Notes: a model not told the origin generated them from the letters alone. Shown: positions 9,117 to 17,071, counted from the first letter of the stretch. The stretch is DNA of 44,443 bases from Erysipelotrichaceae bacterium (GCA_019415435.1 DXZE01000011.1:1-44443), one strand, 5' to 3'. Program-made: numbers and translations.

Positions 9117-10235
9117 TTAATTGTATGTTCTGACAGGTAAAACAAGCTGAATGATAGTATGATCATCTTCATTTGTCAGAATAAACGGCTTCATTTCTCC
9201 TGTAAACTGAATGACTACGGTCTGACCTTTTAAAGCTTTTGCGGCATCCATGACATAGTTACCGGAGAAACTGATATCCAAAGGTTCTCCTTCAAACTTA
9301 GCCGCAAGGCTTTCCCTGGATTCACCGATTTCCTGTGACTTGTTAGTTAAGACAACTTCATTTTCAGAGCACTGTAATCTGTCTACTGCCATATTGTCAT
9401 TCTTGATGAAGATGGTTCTGTCTATGGCTCTGATCAGATCATTGCGGTCAATGGTAAGTTTATAGCTGAATTCAGTAGGAATGAGTCTGTCTGTTTCAGG
9501 ATATGTACCATCAAGCAATCTGGTCTGTAAGATCATATCTTCATTGATAAACTGTGCTTTCTTGTCATCTAAGGCAATCTCTATCTGTTCTGCTTTTTCA
9601 AGCATGGTAGATCTTACTTCATTTAAAGAACGGGATGGAATTGTGACATGAAAAGACGCATCAGAATCAAAAGATAATGTCTTCTTGGCAAGACGGAAGG
9701 AATCAGTAGCGGTGCAGCTTAATACCTTGTTTTCAAGCTTGAAGTTTACACCTGTTAATACCGGTCTGGTTTCTTTGACAGATGCCGCAAAGGATGTTTC
9801 ATCGATAATATTATTCAACAAAGAGGATTCCATCTTTAAGCTGTCTGCTGGTTTTGTAAAGTCAATGCCAGGATAGTCATAGGCATTCATGCCATTGATC
9901 TTGAAGACAGCAGAAGAACCAGAGAACTTGGTTAAAGATCCATCAATGATTTCAACACTGATAATCTCTGCGTCAATCTTCTTAACGATATCCAGAAGAT
10001 ATCTGGATTCAATTAAGATACTGCCATCTTCTACGATATTCAGCTGATTGTCATCATCCTTATGCAGTATTTTCTTTATAGAGATATCAGAATCAGATCC
10101 GGTTAATGATAATGCATCTCCTTCTGCCTGAATCAATATGCCGCGTAAAGCAGGCTGTGGTGAAGAAGATGATACAGCATGCGATACAATGCTTAATGCA
10201 TCTGAGAATGCATTTTTTGTGATTGAGAAATTCAT
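9117..10235 (-). CDS. dnaN: DNA polymerase III beta subunit (sliding clamp)
   Basis: DnaN forms the ring-shaped dimer that tethers the replicative polymerase to DNA. The 372-aa product has the three-domain clamp length, the N-terminal MNFSITKNAFSDAL pattern, the PALRGILI segment, and the conserved end LVLPVRTYN that forms part of the partner-binding pocket. AGGAGG lies 6 nt before the ATG. It is separated from dnaA by about 150 nt holding part of the origin, and its leader overlaps the presumed unwinding region. Confidence 0.97.
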   Translation of the reverse strand: MNFSITKNAFSDALSIVSHAVSSSSPQPALRGILIQAEGDALSLTGSDSDISIKKILHKDDDNQLNIVEDGSILIESRYLLDIVKKIDAEIISVEIIDGSLTKFSGSSAVFKINGMNAYDYPGIDFTKPADSLKMESSLLNNIIDETSFAASVKETRPVLTGVNFKLENKVLSCTATDSFRLAKKTLSFDSDASFHVTIPSRSLNEVRSTMLEKAEQIEIALDDKKAQFINEDMILQTRLLDGTYPETDRLIPTEFSYKLTIDRNDLIRAIDRTIFIKNDNMAVDRLQCSENEVVLTNKSQEIGESRESLAAKFEGEPLDISFSGNYVMDAAKALKGQTVVIQFTGEMKPFILTNEDDHTIIQLVLPVRTYN

Positions 10236-10244
10236 GTGAAGCCT

Positions 10245-10310
10245 CCTGTTATATATATTAAGTATTTATTAGTATTTATTGTTATTAAGGCTGTGGAAAG
10301 TGTGGATAAC
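10245..10310 (-). other. Origin unwinding region: tandem DnaA boxes plus AT-rich repeats
   Basis: Between dnaA and dnaN, read leftward (dnaA to dnaN), a perfect box TTATCCACA (10301-10309) is directly followed by a near-box CTTTCCACA (10292-10300). A short GC patch comes next, then about 45 nt with almost no G or C, including two perfect copies of a 10-mer (AGTATTTATT at 10261-10270 and 10271-10280 on the plus strand). This order matches the basal unwinding layout described for Bacillus subtilis oriC: boxes, GC clamp, trinucleotide DnaA-trios, AT-rich strand. Extra boxes TGTGGATAT (10355-10363) and TGTGGATTA (10378-10386) lie toward dnaA. Assignment as the melting site is inference. Confidence 0.7.
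10261..10280. repeat. Perfect tandem 10-mer in the origin AT-rich tract
   Basis: AGTATTTATT occurs twice head to tail; the next ten bases (GTTATTAAGG) are partly similar. It sits between the tandem DnaA boxes and dnaN. Confidence 0.9.
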
Positions 10311-10383
10311 TTTCTGATTTCCTTTATACAACTGAAAATTTTATCATTTTCATGTGTGGATATGAAGTGGAGAAAAATGTGGA

Positions 10384-11769
10384 TTACTCAACATTGAGCA
10401 TTTTCTCAATATCCTCTACTGCTGCTTTATAGGTATGGTCAGATTTAATCTGTTTCTCTACTTTGGAACAGGCAGAGATAATCGTAGAATGATCACGACC
10501 GCCGAACTCATCACCGATCTTGATATAAGAAAGATCCAATAGTTTACGACAGAGATAAATCGCAATGTGCCGCGCATTAGCAATATTCTTTGTCCTGGTC
10601 TTGGAAGTGATCTGTTGTTTTGTAAGACCATAATAATCAGCTACTGCATTAATAATTTTATTTGGAGAAAGACCTGTCTTATCAGAGACGACAGCCTGAC
10701 TCTTCAAGGCATTCATAACCGTTTCAAATTTAATGCAGCCGCCATCCGGCTGGAATTCTATGGCATAGAACAATACTCTGTTCCAGGCCCCTTCCAAATC
10801 TCTGACATTTCCTGAGAAGTTGGAAGCAATATAATCCAGACCTTCCTGATCTACATCATCAATACCATAGCCATTCTGCTTGATCTTCATCTGCAAGATA
10901 GCTAAGGATGTTTCAAATTCAGGAGAATCAATACCAACTGATAAACCGGATGAGAAACGGGATATTAATCTGTCTTCCAGACCCTTGATTTCTCTTGGCT
11001 GACGGTCTGAGGCAATGCATACCTGCTTCTTATTATTTATGAGTTCATTGTATATGGTAAAGAATACTTCATGACTCTTTTCTTTACCAGCTAAGAACTG
11101 TATATCATCGATTAACAGAAGATCTACAGAATACATGTATTGTTTGAATGCTTCAATCTTGTTTTCACGGATGGCATTCACTACATTTTCTACAAACTTC
11201 AATGATTCCGTATAATAGACATTCTTTGTCGGATCATTCTTGCGTACGTAATTGGCAATAGCCATCAATAGATGTGTCTTGCCTAATCCTGAATTACCAT
11301 AGATAAATAATGGATTGAAGAACTTACCGGGATTTAAGGCACAGGCTAAGGCAGCCGCATGAGATTCCCTGTTACAGTCACCGACAACGAAGTTATCAAA
11401 CGTACGATCGGTCTGAATAGGCATGGATTTGAATTCATCAATATTGATATCAGAGGAAGAAGATTCTGCTTTCTCTGTATCTCTGACTTTCTTGAATTCA
11501 TTATCGCTGTAAACCTCAACCAGTATCTTCTTTTCTGGTTTTAGTAAATCAATAAATGCATTTGTGATCAGTTCTGACTGACCCTGAAGAATGCTTTTAT
11601 TAATGACATTTGGAGCGATAATAAAGGCCTTATCTTTATTAAGTTCATATAAAGTACAGTTTTTATAGAAAGTATTAATAATAGAAGATTCAACCTGATT
11701 ATGATCTATGAGATATTTCATGACCTGATTCCATACTTCATTCAGGTACATATCTTTACTGTTATCCAT
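10384..11769 (-). CDS. dnaA: Chromosomal replication initiator protein DnaA
   Basis: DnaA binds 9-bp boxes at oriC and opens the duplex. It shows an N-terminal DnaB/Soj interaction domain (EVWNQVMKYL), a linker, the AAA+ ATPase (Walker A GNSGLGKTHLL, Walker B LLLIDDIQFL), and domain IV with the DNA-binding signature GGRDHSTIISACSKVE. The frame is open further upstream to 11856, but that would extend into the promoter and a DnaA box. The ATG at 11769 has AAAGGA 9 nt upstream and gives 461 aa, typical for the family. DnaA boxes on both sides of the gene make autoregulation likely. Confidence 0.96.
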   Translation of the reverse strand: MDNSKDMYLNEVWNQVMKYLIDHNQVESSIINTFYKNCTLYELNKDKAFIIAPNVINKSILQGQSELITNAFIDLLKPEKKILVEVYSDNEFKKVRDTEKAESSSSDINIDEFKSMPIQTDRTFDNFVVGDCNRESHAAALACALNPGKFFNPLFIYGNSGLGKTHLLMAIANYVRKNDPTKNVYYTESLKFVENVVNAIRENKIEAFKQYMYSVDLLLIDDIQFLAGKEKSHEVFFTIYNELINNKKQVCIASDRQPREIKGLEDRLISRFSSGLSVGIDSPEFETSLAILQMKIKQNGYGIDDVDQEGLDYIASNFSGNVRDLEGAWNRVLFYAIEFQPDGGCIKFETVMNALKSQAVVSDKTGLSPNKIINAVADYYGLTKQQITSKTRTKNIANARHIAIYLCRKLLDLSYIKIGDEFGGRDHSTIISACSKVEKQIKSDHTYKAAVEDIEKMLNVE

Positions 11770-11834
11770 ATATGTGATTCCTTTGTGTGCAAGGTTTATT
11801 CTATACGTTAATTGTTGAAAATCCATAAGAAAAT

Positions 11835-12128
11835 TGTGGAAAACATTTTTATCCACATAGTTTTGTTTTATTTAAAATATGTTAGATATGCAGAAAATAT
11901 AGGTTTTCCACTGTTTTCCACAAATTTACAAATGTGGACAAAATGAGGAAAACTATTCCACTGTGTGGATAATCCACAAAAATGTGGAAAAATAAGAAAT
12001 GTAAATTTGTAATACACAATATTCCACATGAATAAAAAGGCTTATTTATGCATAATTTATTATTTTTCAACAGTTTTCAACTACTGTGGATAAACATATG
12101 TTTTTGAAAGTGTTTTACATGTGGAAAA
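11835..12128. other. oriC DnaA-box cluster upstream of dnaA
   Basis: Perfect TTATCCACA boxes occur at 11849-11857 (plus orientation), 11964-11972 and 12085-12093 (both reverse). Near-consensus boxes (TTTTCCACA or one mismatch) lie at 11835-11843, 11904-11912, 11914-11922, 11970-11978, 11983-11991, 12020-12028 and 12120-12128. The region is very AT-rich, and no gene is convincing in it. Together with the dnaA-dnaN boxes this marks a bipartite origin. Confidence 0.85.
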
Positions 12129-12265
12129 AGTAATTTTACAGACTTTATTACATTTGGTGATTTCTAAACAATGGTGGAAAATAAACTATGTATATCCATC
12201 ATAAAGAACACAAGTGGAAAGATTTGAAACAATCATAAAGTATATACGATTAATATACGTAATAA

Positions 12266-12430
12266 ACGAAAAATACAAGTAATGCAATCACCGGATATAA
12301 CTATAAATACTTCTTTTGTAAAGATGATGGTTATCAGGTATCTGAACAAAAGATGGATCATACTGGATTTGTGGAGAAAATACAGTTAAGTAAAGAAGAG
12401 ATGGATCATCTGTCTGAATGGATCAGTTAG
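12266..12430 (+). pseudogene. Short open fragment, possible gene remnant
   Basis: The frame is open from after double stops at 12260-12265 to a TAG at 12428, without a convincing start codon or ribosome site. The peptide (about 54 residues, including YKYFFCKDDGYQVSEQK and KEEMDHLSEWIS) looks protein-like in composition but belongs to no family I recognise. It is probably decayed sequence between oriC and the graveyard. Confidence 0.25.
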
Positions 12431-12472
12431 CGCATAATGTTCATTTAACGTAATGATAACTGGTAAAACACA

Positions 12473-12960
12473 TCACAAAAGGAAACAGCACACATGACTG
12501 TCTCCTTTTATGATGTAAAAATAATGTTGTTGTAAGGTTTTATCATGTTCTGATTCAGACACAGTTTCATTCTGTGTGACAGAACTCTTTTCAATTTCGG
12601 AAGTAACCAGACCGCTTGTTACTGTTTCCTTGATCAGCTTATTGTCAGTGCGTTCTGTCCATACACGGATATCTGACGCAAAAGCATCTTCAGTAGATTC
12701 TACATAGACTCTGTCGACATCATGCAGAGTTTTTAAAGTATCTGCGATTTTGACAATCGGTCCCGGGCACTTCAAACCTTTGACATCAATATAAAGAGGC
12801 TTTTTAACCTCAGGTTCTTTTTTTCCAGCCAGTACCTTTTCATCTCCTTTTTGATATTCTGCATATTTATCCGGATTATGTTTCTGCAGTTATTTACGGT
12901 ATGCCTGAATATCACCTTTCAGACTGTATGCTTCTTAGCCTCTGTCTTCTGATATTTCAG
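12473..12960 (-). pseudogene. Remnant of a sulfur-transfer enzyme with a TusA domain
   Basis: The longest open part encodes a TusA/SirA-like domain with the hallmark cysteine in KCPGPIVKIADTL. In-frame codons continue upstream of the only ATG (YIDVKGL precedes KCPGP) to two stops (LQKHNPDKY is preceded by TAA, and another TAA lies about 16 codons further). The sequence loses resemblance after SESEHDKTL, where a DsrE-type domain would be expected, and runs into a terminator hairpin. The order linker-TusA-DsrE start fits the C-terminal part of large FAD-dependent CoA-disulfide-reductase-like proteins with rhodanese/TusA/DsrE modules. That parent identity is inferred; the TusA assignment is firmer. 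Confidence 0.55.
12477..12509 (-). terminator. Terminator-like hairpin after the TusA-domain remnant
   Basis: A 12-bp stem AAAAGGAAACAG/CTGTCTCCTTTT with one G-U pair and a 9-nt loop. Read leftward it ends in a short TTTT. The reading frame of the remnant runs through it, so the original 3' end of that gene has been lost. Confidence 0.6.
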
Positions 12961-12961
12961 C

Positions 12962-13354
12962 TATCTGCCGTACTGGGGACTGGAGCCAGCATATTGGAAT
13001 CCTTCAGTCTGGTGCGGCGGAAATTCGTTAAAAGGCTTGGATCAATGAACTAAGCTTACTCAGGACAATAACCAAGTAATTACTTCATTTCCATGTCATA
13101 GCGGACTCTCTGAATCAGATCTCTTTCACTCAGTTTATGAGCAGTTTTTAAGAGCAGGAACTTGAAGAGAAGTATCGGATCAACGGCAGTTCTTCCCATA
13201 CAGTCACTGTATTTGTTCTTAACCTCATCACGTATAAAGGAGAAGTCGATGTATCTTTCATCTGCCGCCAGAAGTTATCTTTCGGGATAAGATTATCGTA
13301 GATTGCCGCATAACCATTCAGATCAAGAGAAGGAAATTCCACAGTCTTAAGCAT
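12962..13354 (-). pseudogene. Degraded IS1182-type (DDE) transposase, N-terminal part
   Basis: From the ATG at 13354 the peptide reads MLKTVEFPSLDLNGYAAIYD and NLIPKDNFWRQMKD. After a +1 shift near 13250 it continues FSFIRDEVKNKYSDCMGRTA, FKFLLLKTAHKLSERDLI and, past several stops, FIDPSLLTNFRRTRLKD. This is the conserved N-terminal half of IS1182-family transposases. At least one frameshift and three stops, plus loss of the catalytic C-terminal half, make it a fossil. It abuts the TusA remnant near 12960. Confidence 0.7.
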
Positions 13355-13424
13355 AGCGAATATCTCAAAATTCACATATATCAAATACAATGCATGCTTC
13401 ACAATATGAAGTCATCAAAAAAAT

Positions 13425-13455
13425 GCATAACAATCAATATATTTGACTGCTATGC
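13425..13455. repeat. Imperfect 13-bp inverted repeat near the IS1182 fossil
   Basis: GCATAACAATCAA and TTGACTGCTATGC are complementary at 11 of 13 positions around a 5-nt spacer. It lies about 70 nt upstream of the transposase start and may be a residue of the element's end or its promoter dyad. Confidence 0.45.
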
Positions 13456-13574
13456 ACTCATGAATCATTCAACGAATATAGGTTATATTGGATTGATACA
13501 GCCTATTAATCGAGTATTGAATACCTATACTTTTTCAGCAGGCTTGAATTTTTCCGCTCTTTTTAACGTCTTGT

Positions 13575-13805
13575 TTATTGTATTTTCTTGAGGATCTGCC
13601 GCAGCAGCAGGATGATGGCCGCAAAGCTACATATCAGCGTAATCATGATGATAAAGGTGGATGATATGCTGAACCACCGATCTAATGATTCGCTGCCCCA
13701 ATCCAGAAGGCTTGCTGTATAGATCATGAAAGGTATGGCAATTGCGAGGGGAATGATGATGCCGATGATGATGGCGGCAGTCTGTGCTTTCGTATTGTTT
13801 TTCAT
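13575..13805 (-). CDS. Small membrane protein of unknown function
   Basis: A 76-aa product with two clear hydrophobic segments (AAIIIGIIIPLAIAIPFMI and FIIMITLICSFAAIILLL) separated by a short polar loop and ending LRQILKKIQ. The ribosome site AAAGGAG is 5 nt before the ATG, which is the main reason to believe it is translated. It lies in a decayed region downstream of an ABC-ATPase fragment and could be a leftover of that transporter locus. I do not recognise the family. Confidence 0.5.
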   Translation of the reverse strand: MKNNTKAQTAAIIIGIIIPLAIAIPFMIYTASLLDWGSESLDRWFSISSTFIIMITLICSFAAIILLLRQILKKIQ

Positions 13806-13972
13806 AACGCTCCTTTAAATGAATGATCAGAACCTCTTCAAAAATGAGATGGAAAAAGCAGATCAGGCGTATAAATCTCCGTTTTTGTACCTTGCCGTAT
13901 TCATATAAATGCCTCTCTCCCATTATTATGTACAATATATATATCAATAGAAGTGCTGATATCAGGAAGAAA

Positions 13973-14131
13973 CTATTGGATTTCAATGATACGGGTCTGA
14001 TCCAGGGACTGGCTCAGACGATGGGAGATGGAGATGACCGTACGGCCTTTGTAAGATGTCTTCAGGGCATGTATACCACTGGCTTTGGTATCTGCGTCAT
14101 GGTTGGCAGTGATCTCATCCAGAAATAAGAT
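13973..14131 (-). pseudogene. C-terminal fragment of an ABC transporter ATPase
   Basis: The peptide begins at a Walker B-like ILFLDEITANHD and includes the H-loop region VISISHRLS before a stop after RIIEIQ. Walker A and the signature motif are absent. The fragment is fused in frame to a ThiF-like fragment, so it arose by deletion joining two unrelated genes. Confidence 0.65.
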
Positions 14132-14420
14132 ACCGGCATGACTGAAAGGTTTCCTGCCAATGACACAGGCATCATTGATCAGAAACTTCAAAGGAAAATT
14201 ATCTGTTCCATCAAGGATGAAGTTATAGTCTTTGATCAGATTCAGTATATTGGATGCCTGAACAAATAACATTCACCTGTACATCGGGATTAATTGCATA
14301 AATCACCAACATCCTTTAAGATGAGATGTCTTCTGTAACGTTCAATCTGTTTGGTCATTAATGCAGTCATTTCCCACCACCCATGAAGTACAGAAATTTC
14401 ACTTCATCACTATCTTTTAA
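14132..14420 (-). pseudogene. Decayed ThiS-ThiF-like sulfur-carrier and adenylyltransferase genes
   Basis: The last residues of a ubiquitin-like sulfur carrier are visible (DSDEVKFLYFMGGG, then Lys and stop at 14367). The end overlaps an ATG at 14370 that opens a ThiF/MoeB-like start (KQIERYRRHLILKDVG). About 24 codons later the frame breaks. After an internal deletion and a frameshift, later ThiF segments appear (AINPDVQVNV, then ILDGTDNFPLKFLINDACVI and GRKPFSHAGI). The Walker/adenylation region and catalytic cysteine part are gone, and the frame runs into the ABC fragment. The carrier's N-terminus was probably removed by the neighbouring IS200/IS605 insertion. Confidence 0.65.
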
Positions 14421-14427
14421 GAATCAA

Positions 14428-14467
14428 GCCGAGAATTCTCCCTTACTTGTATGGGAGATGAATCGGC
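14428..14467 (+). repeat. Left-end hairpin of the IS200/IS605 element
   Basis: An imperfect palindrome with outer stem GCCGA/TCGGC, an internal loop, and inner stem TCTCCC/GGGAGA around a 10-nt loop (TTACTTGTAT). A nearly identical loop, TTACTTGTAG, recurs in the right-end hairpin (16314-16341), as expected for ends recognised by one TnpA. Confidence 0.75.
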
Positions 14468-14544
14468 AAAAATATGTATCATAAGTAATAACATATTTTG
14501 CGTAAATTACCGATGATTTACACATTGAATGCTATACTATATGT

Positions 14545-14961
14545 ATGAACAGAAATGATTATATTCATGCCCGCACATGCATATATAATGTGCATTATCA
14601 TATCGTCTGGTGTGTGAAATACAGACGCAAAGTACTGACTCCTCAGATTGAGGAATCTCTAAGAAATATTTTGACTGATGTTGGAAATGAGAATGGCTTT
14701 TCGGTAGATGCCTGTGAAGTCGGAGAAGCAGATCATGTACACTGCTTCATTACAGCTCCACCAAAACTTTCAATCACGTTCATTGTCAAGCATCTGAAAG
14801 GAACATCTGGTATCCGTCTGTTCAGGCAGTACCCAGAATTGAGGAATCAGCTCTGGAAAGGTGAACTGTGGAACGGATCATACTTTGTTGAAACTGTCGG
14901 ATCAACAAGTGAGGAGAATGTTCGAAAATACATAGAGCATCAGAAAAACGTACAACGCTAG
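14545..14961 (+). CDS. tnpA: IS200/IS605 transposase TnpA (Y1 HUH single-strand transposase)
   Basis: TnpA cuts and joins single-stranded element ends. The 138-aa protein has the N-terminal YNVHYHIVWCVKYRRKVL pattern, the HUH motif as HVH (His64, His66), and the nucleophile region with Tyr129 in KYIEHQK. No ribosome site precedes the ATG. A TATACT box (14533-14538) lies 6 nt upstream, so the message may be leaderless. tnpB starts 14 nt after its stop. Confidence 0.9.
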   Translation: MNRNDYIHARTCIYNVHYHIVWCVKYRRKVLTPQIEESLRNILTDVGNENGFSVDACEVGEADHVHCFITAPPKLSITFIVKHLKGTSGIRLFRQYPELRNQLWKGELWNGSYFVETVGSTSEENVRKYIEHQKNVQR

Positions 14962-14974
14962 AAAGGAGAACCGT

Positions 14975-16135
14975 ATGTCACTCAGAAAAACCAAAAAATC
15001 AACAAAGAAAGCCGACAGAAAAGCATACCGTTTTCTTGCACTGCCTGATGATGCTCAGAAGGAAATGATTTCCCGAACATTCGGATGTGTCAGATATCTG
15101 TATAACAGAATGCTGGATGACAGATCAAAGACATACCGACATTTCAAGGAATCACTTTTCTTCACTCTTGCATGGTACAAACAGCTGTCATGCTGCAGAT
15201 GGCTGAGTGAAGTGGATTCGCTTGCACTTGCCAATGTACAGGTAAATCTGAATACTGCATTCCAGAAATTCTTTGACCATACAGCCGGGTATCCGCAATT
15301 CAAAAAGAAATCAAATCACTATGATTCCTATACAACAAATATGATAAACGGGAACATCAAGCTGAGAACATCCGGAAAATATCTTTATCTGTCACTGCCG
15401 AAGATTCCTGGTGAAATACAAATCAGAAGCCACCGTCCAGTGAAGAAGAACGGAAAACTGAAATCAGTTACAGTTTCCAGAGAACCAAATGGAAAATACT
15501 ATACATCTCTGCTGTTTGAGTATCCAGAAAAGAAACGTCACTATGATATTGATCCCGACAATGCGATTGGTCTCGATATGTCAATGTCTGAATTCTATAT
15601 TGATTCCAATGGTGACAAGAAGGACACACCTCATGCATATAAAAAGCTTCATGGCAGAATAGCTGTGGAACAGCGACGTCTTTCCAATATGAAGAAGGGC
15701 TCTTCCAACTATCAGAAACAGTGTCTGAGAATTGCAAAGCTGCATGCGAAAGCCAAGCATCAGCGTGCTGATTTTCTGCACAAAGTTTCTCGCGAATTGG
15801 TAGACACCTATGACATTATTGGAATTGAAGATCTTGACATGAAAGGCATGTCTCAGGCATTAAACTTTGGAAAGCCGGTATCTGATAAAGGATGGGGAAT
15901 GTTTGTAAGAATGATGACATATAAAGCGGCTGATGCCGGGAAGCGTGTCATCAAAATCAGCAGGTGGTTTCCTTCTTCACAGATGTGCCATGAATGCGGA
16001 TGCGTCTCAAAAAAGACAAAAGACCTTTCTGTCAGAGAATGGGTCTGTCCTCATTGTGGAGTGACACTTGACAGAGACAGGAATGCAGCAGTAAACATCA
16101 AAAACGAAGCTGTGCGTATCTACTGCACATGCTGA
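14975..16135 (+). CDS. tnpB: RNA-guided nuclease TnpB (IS200/IS605)
   Basis: TnpB is an omega-RNA-guided DNA nuclease, the ancestor type of Cas12, that helps retain the element at its donor site. The 386-aa protein has the split RuvC site: Asp201 (GLDMSMSEF), Glu285 (GIEDLDMKGM) and Asp368 (DRDRNAAVN). A four-cysteine zinc finger precedes the last motif (CHECG at 338-342, CPHCG at 358-362). All key residues are present. GAAAGGAG lies 6 nt before the ATG. The 3' end leads directly into the right-end RNA region. Confidence 0.93.
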   Translation: MSLRKTKKSTKKADRKAYRFLALPDDAQKEMISRTFGCVRYLYNRMLDDRSKTYRHFKESLFFTLAWYKQLSCCRWLSEVDSLALANVQVNLNTAFQKFFDHTAGYPQFKKKSNHYDSYTTNMINGNIKLRTSGKYLYLSLPKIPGEIQIRSHRPVKKNGKLKSVTVSREPNGKYYTSLLFEYPEKKRHYDIDPDNAIGLDMSMSEFYIDSNGDKKDTPHAYKKLHGRIAVEQRRLSNMKKGSSNYQKQCLRIAKLHAKAKHQRADFLHKVSRELVDTYDIIGIEDLDMKGMSQALNFGKPVSDKGWGMFVRMMTYKAADAGKRVIKISRWFPSSQMCHECGCVSKKTKDLSVREWVCPHCGVTLDRDRNAAVNIKNEAVRIYCTC

Positions 16136-16346
16136 CATATATTTTTCCGACCGCTGGAACAGCGGCGTAAGCCTGAAATACACTGTGTGGATAATACAAG
16201 ACCACGCAGAAAACTACGGTTCTATGCATCGACTCACAGAGGTGACACTCTGTGCATGTGACACATAGCTAACATACCGGCAACACAGGAAAAGTTCTAA
16301 GGGCGAAGCCCAAGGAAGCTCGGTTACTTGTAGCCGAGTAGTTCAC
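16136..16346 (+). ncRNA. Probable omega RNA (right-end RNA) of TnpB copy 1
   Basis: After the tnpB stop come four stable stems: CCGCTG/CAGCGG, CACAGAG/CTCTGTG, GGGC/GCCC with a GAA loop, and CTCGGTTA/TAGCCGAG. The scaffold ends at GAGTAGTTCAC. In characterised IS200/IS605 systems the RNA overlaps the tnpB 3' end and the right end, and the guide is the flanking sequence just beyond; here it would begin near 16347 (TAGAGAGAACCG). Exact 5' and 3' ends are not determinable from sequence alone. Confidence 0.6.
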
Positions 16347-16422
16347 TAGAGAGAACCGATTATACAATCAAAGTATGCATGCATATAGATTGAATCTATA
16401 ACTGTTACAGAACATAAAAAAA

Positions 16423-16444
16423 TCCGGTTAGATCAATAACCGGA
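16423..16444 (-). terminator. Rho-independent terminator of the rpmH-rnpA-yidC-jag operon
   Basis: An 8-bp stem TCCGGTTA/TAACCGGA with a 6-nt loop, followed leftward by a run of six or more T. It lies 10 nt beyond the jag stop. Confidence 0.85.
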
Positions 16445-16453
16445 TATATAAGT

Positions 16454-17071
16454 TTATTCAGCTGTTTCTTCTTCGGCAGGTTCATCTTCGACATATCTGA
16501 TGCATACATGTCTGTTGGAACCTTCCCCTTCAGATTCTGTTCTGAGATTATGCCATTCATTCAATGTCTGGTGAATAACCTTACGTTCATCATTAGGCAT
16601 TGGATCCATCTCTACATCGACATGAGACTTCTGTACCTGTCTGCCGATTCTCTTTGCCATAGATCTTAACTTGGCATATCTGTCTTCCTTGTAGTGATTG
16701 ACATCAATCAGGACATCAATTCTTGACTTGAATTGTGCATTCACAGCAGCTCTTACAATGGTATTGAAGGAAGCTAATGTCTTACCCATTCTGCCGATTA
16801 ATACAGCATTGTTATCTGCATTCAGATTAACAACGAAACCACCGTTCTTTTCTTCAATGGCACATTCAACATCTAATTCAATGCCTGTGAAGTAATCACC
16901 CAGGTAATCAAACAGGAATTCTTTGACATCATCTAATGTGAATGCCTGAATAGAAGCGTTTCCTTCTTCTTCACTGATAACGTTGTAATGAATGTAATCC
17001 GGATCCAGATTCATATCTTCAGATGCCGCATTCAATGCGTCTGTTACTGTGTTGCCTGTATACGTGTTCAT
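16454..17071 (-). CDS. jag: RNA-binding protein Jag/KhpB/EloR
   Basis: Jag proteins bind RNA and influence cell elongation and division in Gram-positives. The 205-aa protein has an N-terminal Jag domain (about 1-50), a KH domain with the loop IGRMGKTLASF, and a C-terminal R3H domain (ERKVIHQTLNEW and NRHVCI). The tail is acidic. Its ATG overlaps the yidC stop (ATGA), as is common for this pair, implying coupled translation. It ends the operon just before a terminator. Confidence 0.92.
   Translation of the reverse strand: MNTYTGNTVTDALNAASEDMNLDPDYIHYNVISEEEGNASIQAFTLDDVKEFLFDYLGDYFTGIELDVECAIEEKNGGFVVNLNADNNAVLIGRMGKTLASFNTIVRAAVNAQFKSRIDVLIDVNHYKEDRYAKLRSMAKRIGRQVQKSHVDVEMDPMPNDERKVIHQTLNEWHNLRTESEGEGSNRHVCIRYVEDEPAEEETAE

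Larger units (their letters stand above)
14421..16346 (+). mobile_element. Complete IS200/IS605-family element (tnpA + tnpB)
   Basis: The element carries tnpA and tnpB in the same direction and subterminal hairpins at both ends instead of inverted repeats. Its right end finishes with a hairpin followed by GAGTAGTTCAC, typical for this family. The left boundary is placed by the hairpin at 14428-14467 and is uncertain by several bases. Such elements move as single strands through the Y1 transposase TnpA and make no target duplication. Both genes look intact, so it may be active. Confidence 0.85.

Noticed and set aside
10261..10280. Tandem 10-mer as a CRISPR-like repeat
   Set aside because: Only two contiguous copies with no spacers; it fits an origin AT-rich tract.
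11770..11856. N-terminal extension of dnaA by 29 codons
   Set aside because: It would start inside the DnaA-box/promoter region, lacks a ribosome site, and the shorter form has family length with AAAGGA 9 nt before its ATG.
13627..13986. 119-codon leftward ORF with a hydrophobic start
   Set aside because: Its second half overlaps the better supported 76-aa membrane ORF in another frame and turns into a His-rich low-complexity shadow; no ribosome site at its start.
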